From the NCBI RefSeq assembly GCF_001618385.1, contig NZ_BDCR01000002.1, positions 232,503-296,502 on the forward strand: a stretch of DNA of 64,000 bases, read 5' to 3'. Positions 62,901 to 64,000 of this stretch are shown piece after piece (positions within the stretch are counted from its first letter, which is position 1; each line of letters opens with the position of its first letter). The notes under the pieces are model-generated. The model ran no database searches, was not told where the DNA came from, and worked only from the letters and a program-made list of their open reading frames with translations. The translations under genes were made by a program, and so were the position numbers. Source of the DNA: Paludibacter jiangxiensis (GTDB taxonomy: Bacteria > Bacteroidota > Bacteroidia > Bacteroidales > Paludibacteraceae).

Positions 62901-64000
62901 CAGCGGTAGTTTTACCCTTGCAGGAAACACTCCGGCATCCGGATCAGGATTATGGAGCGTTGTAAGCGGAACAGCCACAATTACGACTCCGTCGTCGCCA
63001 ACTTCCACAGTGACAGGCATACTGTCAGGAAGTAGTGCTACCTTGCGCTGGACCATCAGTAATGGAACCTGTACTCCTTCTAGTGACGATGTAGTACTGA
63101 CTAATTACATATCTCCGACATGCTTTATTAATGCAGAAAATGAGACGGTTTGTCCTTCATTTGCCAATGTATATTCAGCTCCGGAAGGAATGTCTTCATA
63201 TAGTTGGTCAATTGAAGGAAATGGAGCAATTTCAGGCTCTTCTACTTCGAAGACGGTTACGGTAATAGCCGGTCTTAACTGTAATTCTTCATTTACATTG
63301 ACATTAAATATAACTGATGCACATAATTGTCAGTCTACATGCCAGAAAAGCATAAATGTTATTGATAATACGCCCCCTGACATCACTGCTGCCGCTCAGA
63401 ACAAGAGCGTAGAATGTGACGGAGCCGGAAATACCACCGACTTCAACACTTGGTTGGCAAATCATGCCGGAGCTACTGCCAGTGACCTCTGTGGTGGAAA
63501 CATCACCTGGTCCAACGACTTTGCACCTGCAAACTGGGTGGCCGACTGCGGTATGAGCAAACATGTAACCGTGATCTTCACCGCTACTGACGCTTGCAGC
63601 AACAGCAACACCACCAGTGCTACATTCACCATCGTGGATACCACCAAGCCTGACATCACTGCTGCCGCTCAAAACAAGAGCGTAGAATGTGACGGGGCCG
63701 GAAATACCACCGACTTCAATACATGGTTAGCAAATCATGCAGGAGCTACCGCCAGTGACCTCTGTGGCGGAAACATCACATGGACCAATGACTTTGCACC
63801 TGCAAACTGGGTGGCCGACTGCGGCATGAGCAAACATGTAACCGTGATCTTCACTGCTACTGACGCTTGCAACAACAGCAATACCACCAGTGCTACATTC
63901 ACCATCGTGGATACCACCAAGCCTGACATCACTTCTGCCGCTCAAAACAAGAGCGTAGAATGTGACGGGGCCGGAAATACCACGGACTTCAACACTTGGT
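59998..64000 (+). CDS. Giant repetitive secreted protein (DUF11-like and tandem repeats), 3' end beyond window
   Basis: From ATG 59998 the frame is open to base 64000 (1334 or more residues). Signal peptide: IWTRIIFLAIVMTAGLSQFT. Residues 40-520 form an N-terminal globular region (SCSHIIYAGLYWTGRAHDG, GGWGLVVVYENSKMKWRDVT). A DUF11-like domain follows (VVPGQDVIYKISIYNKGTEG near 555). From about residue 870 there are two 85-residue repeats (NAGADQSNCNSGSFVLAGN and CTPSSDDVVLTNY), then 91-residue repeats (NKSVECDGAGNTTDFNTWLA and CGMSKHVTVIFTATDACS). Such proteins in Bacteroidota usually end in a type IX sorting domain, which would lie beyond the window. Confidence 0.85.
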   Translation, partial: MKTFYSTNKSTIWTRIIFLAIVMTAGLSQFTTAQVIKAFTQRTSAYSPSKKIYNIKGDFTMIGNTNLTLVNYGDNTANSNNQMQYVDVDNDANTLNSSSADLTLSTENGAIPSCSHIIYAGLYWTGRAHDGTSQNTFSVSKQVASGTTLTNGTFSGIGNGDAINNTSYSVAITREGSNNSYYYQYVFSATGKPTMYFKFNNTAPYVQYSTDGTTWSNASNIGTSDSGNSSRTATFDAVTVYSGSDGTNVKVTSLTRDKRTNNSSDIKNCSVSGTTIYLVPNYTTVTKNYDKHVVSFKGPGASTYTTVTANTNDIYYPTTSDGYMYSAYAEVTDYVRQHGIGTYTVADIALNEGNGGSTGFYGGWGLVVVYENSKMKWRDVTVFDGHAYVEGSTNVNYELPVSGFQTVQSGNVNLKLGMIAGEGDRSISGDNFNIQQLQTASWVTLSDASNSQTNFFNSSINTGGNTRNPNILNNTGIDIHMFNIPNTNNSVIANNQTSTKFQYGSTQDTYIIFCIAMAVDAYIPDVQALNAVVSINGAAPGTTPTVVPGQDVIYKISIYNKGTEGVNNAQVVIPMPYTATSLASVSNNVYFSPAVNTVAFDPTQGATGSLVWNIGNLPKPTDPNTLLAELSYKLTATTDCYILSNSSCVPTITIDGNVTGVGSTSGATLSNGKFIQGYETSGGCIGEPITTPLSIILDRDAYVAAHCQGTSTTKDIAFCNLTDNTIPITAVSGSFPPGSRFYSADQSVEYTINSPFPATVGSIHYKAIPPGTNACIFDFTITVTSVTSTPTTSPVSYCQGDAATPLTATPSIAGYQLYYYTTQTGGTPTTSLTPSTTSPGTTTYYVAEGPAGSCISPNRAPLAVTVYAPPTAANAGADQSNCNSGSFVLAGNSPVVGSGVWSLVSGTATITTPSSPTSTVTGIPSGSSATLRWTISNGTCTPSSDDVVLTNYATPTASNAGADQTNCNSGSFTLAGNTPASGSGLWSVVSGTATITTPSSPTSTVTGILSGSSATLRWTISNGTCTPSSDDVVLTNYISPTCFINAENETVCPSFANVYSAPEGMSSYSWSIEGNGAISGSSTSKTVTVIAGLNCNSSFTLTLNITDAHNCQSTCQKSINVIDNTPPDITAAAQNKSVECDGAGNTTDFNTWLANHAGATASDLCGGNITWSNDFAPANWVADCGMSKHVTVIFTATDACSNSNTTSATFTIVDTTKPDITAAAQNKSVECDGAGNTTDFNTWLANHAGATASDLCGGNITWTNDFAPANWVADCGMSKHVTVIFTATDACNNSNTTSATFTIVDTTKPDITSAAQNKSVECDGAGNTTDFNTW
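62605..63114 (+). repeat. Two tandem 255-base coding repeats
   Basis: Units at 62605-62859 and 62860-63114 encode 85 residues each. The second half of the two units (from about GGAACAGCCACAAT onward) is nearly identical at the DNA level. Confidence 0.85.
63379..64000 (+). repeat. Tandem 273-base coding repeats (two full units and a third cut by the window)
   Basis: Units start at 63379, 63652 and 63925, exactly 273 bases (91 codons) apart. They differ only at scattered, mostly silent positions. Confidence 0.93.

Noticed and set aside
63304..63945. Minus-strand ORFs in the repeat region
   Set aside because: The same antisense ORF recurs in each 273-base unit, a by-product of the repeat on the coding strand.
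62605..64000. Possible CRISPR or satellite DNA in the tandem repeat region
   Set aside because: The periods of 255 and 273 bases are exact multiples of three and the frame stays open, so they are coding repeats of one protein.

Overview
The window comes from a member of the Bacteroidota, most likely a fermentative, propionate-forming Bacteroidales. The evidence is a SprA-type type IX secretion translocon, promoters with the Bacteroidota -7 box TAnnTTTG, a Nudix-type AraR next to the arabinose genes, a two-subunit methylmalonyl-CoA mutase, and a repetitive secreted protein of the kind this phylum exports. I cannot name the genus. I saw no rRNA, tRNA, CRISPR array or complete insertion sequence.

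Layout. 1-6.7 kb: sprA (cut by the window edge), ruvA, corA, rsmA, a GtrA-like protein, kdsA and a LysE-type exporter. 6.8-16.9 kb: central metabolism, with msrC, a LacI regulator plus uxaB and uxaA for hexuronate breakdown, ppnP, thiL, rpiB, argD and gapA. 17.1-21.7 kb: mutA and mutB, separated by a small element that carries a GxxExxY gene. 21.8-29.3 kb: accessory genes, including an AT-rich CoiA-like gene, a lipoprotein, a CDF transporter, a three-gene sigma/anti-sigma operon and a ferritin-like/VIT1 transporter. A decayed copy of the VIT1 gene start lies just after the CDF gene. 29.6-36.4 kb: arabinose locus, with an SSS symporter, araR, araD, araA and araB. 36.6-40.1 kb: pepP, an exported superoxide dismutase and an SGNH hydrolase.

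40.2-58.2 kb is a redox and sulfur region. A seven-gene minus-strand operon runs dsrE2, tusA, an MvhD-like gene, two hdrA/qmo-like flavoproteins, a 92-residue unknown and a QmoC-like membrane subunit. It has a good promoter and a perfect CRP/FNR-type box shared with a divergent Crp/Fnr regulator. Next come a DUF2892 protein, a MarR regulator and a TolC/adaptor/RND efflux operon headed by a 21+21-base perfect inverted repeat. Then follow two more Crp/Fnr regulators, three thioredoxin-fold genes, an OsmC protein and a YeiH-family exporter. The natural reading is that sulfane sulfur carried by TusA/DsrE2 exchanges electrons with the quinone pool through a Qmo-like complex. The partner enzyme is not visible here.

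58.2-64 kb: a long AT-rich gap, then a promoter and a leader with three hairpins, a small secreted protein, and the start of a very large repetitive secreted protein (DUF11-like domain, 255-base repeats, 273-base repeats) that runs off the window. Across the window, many intergenic gaps hold short repeats built as inverted arms. In the mutA-mutB gap the same layout encloses the GxxExxY gene.
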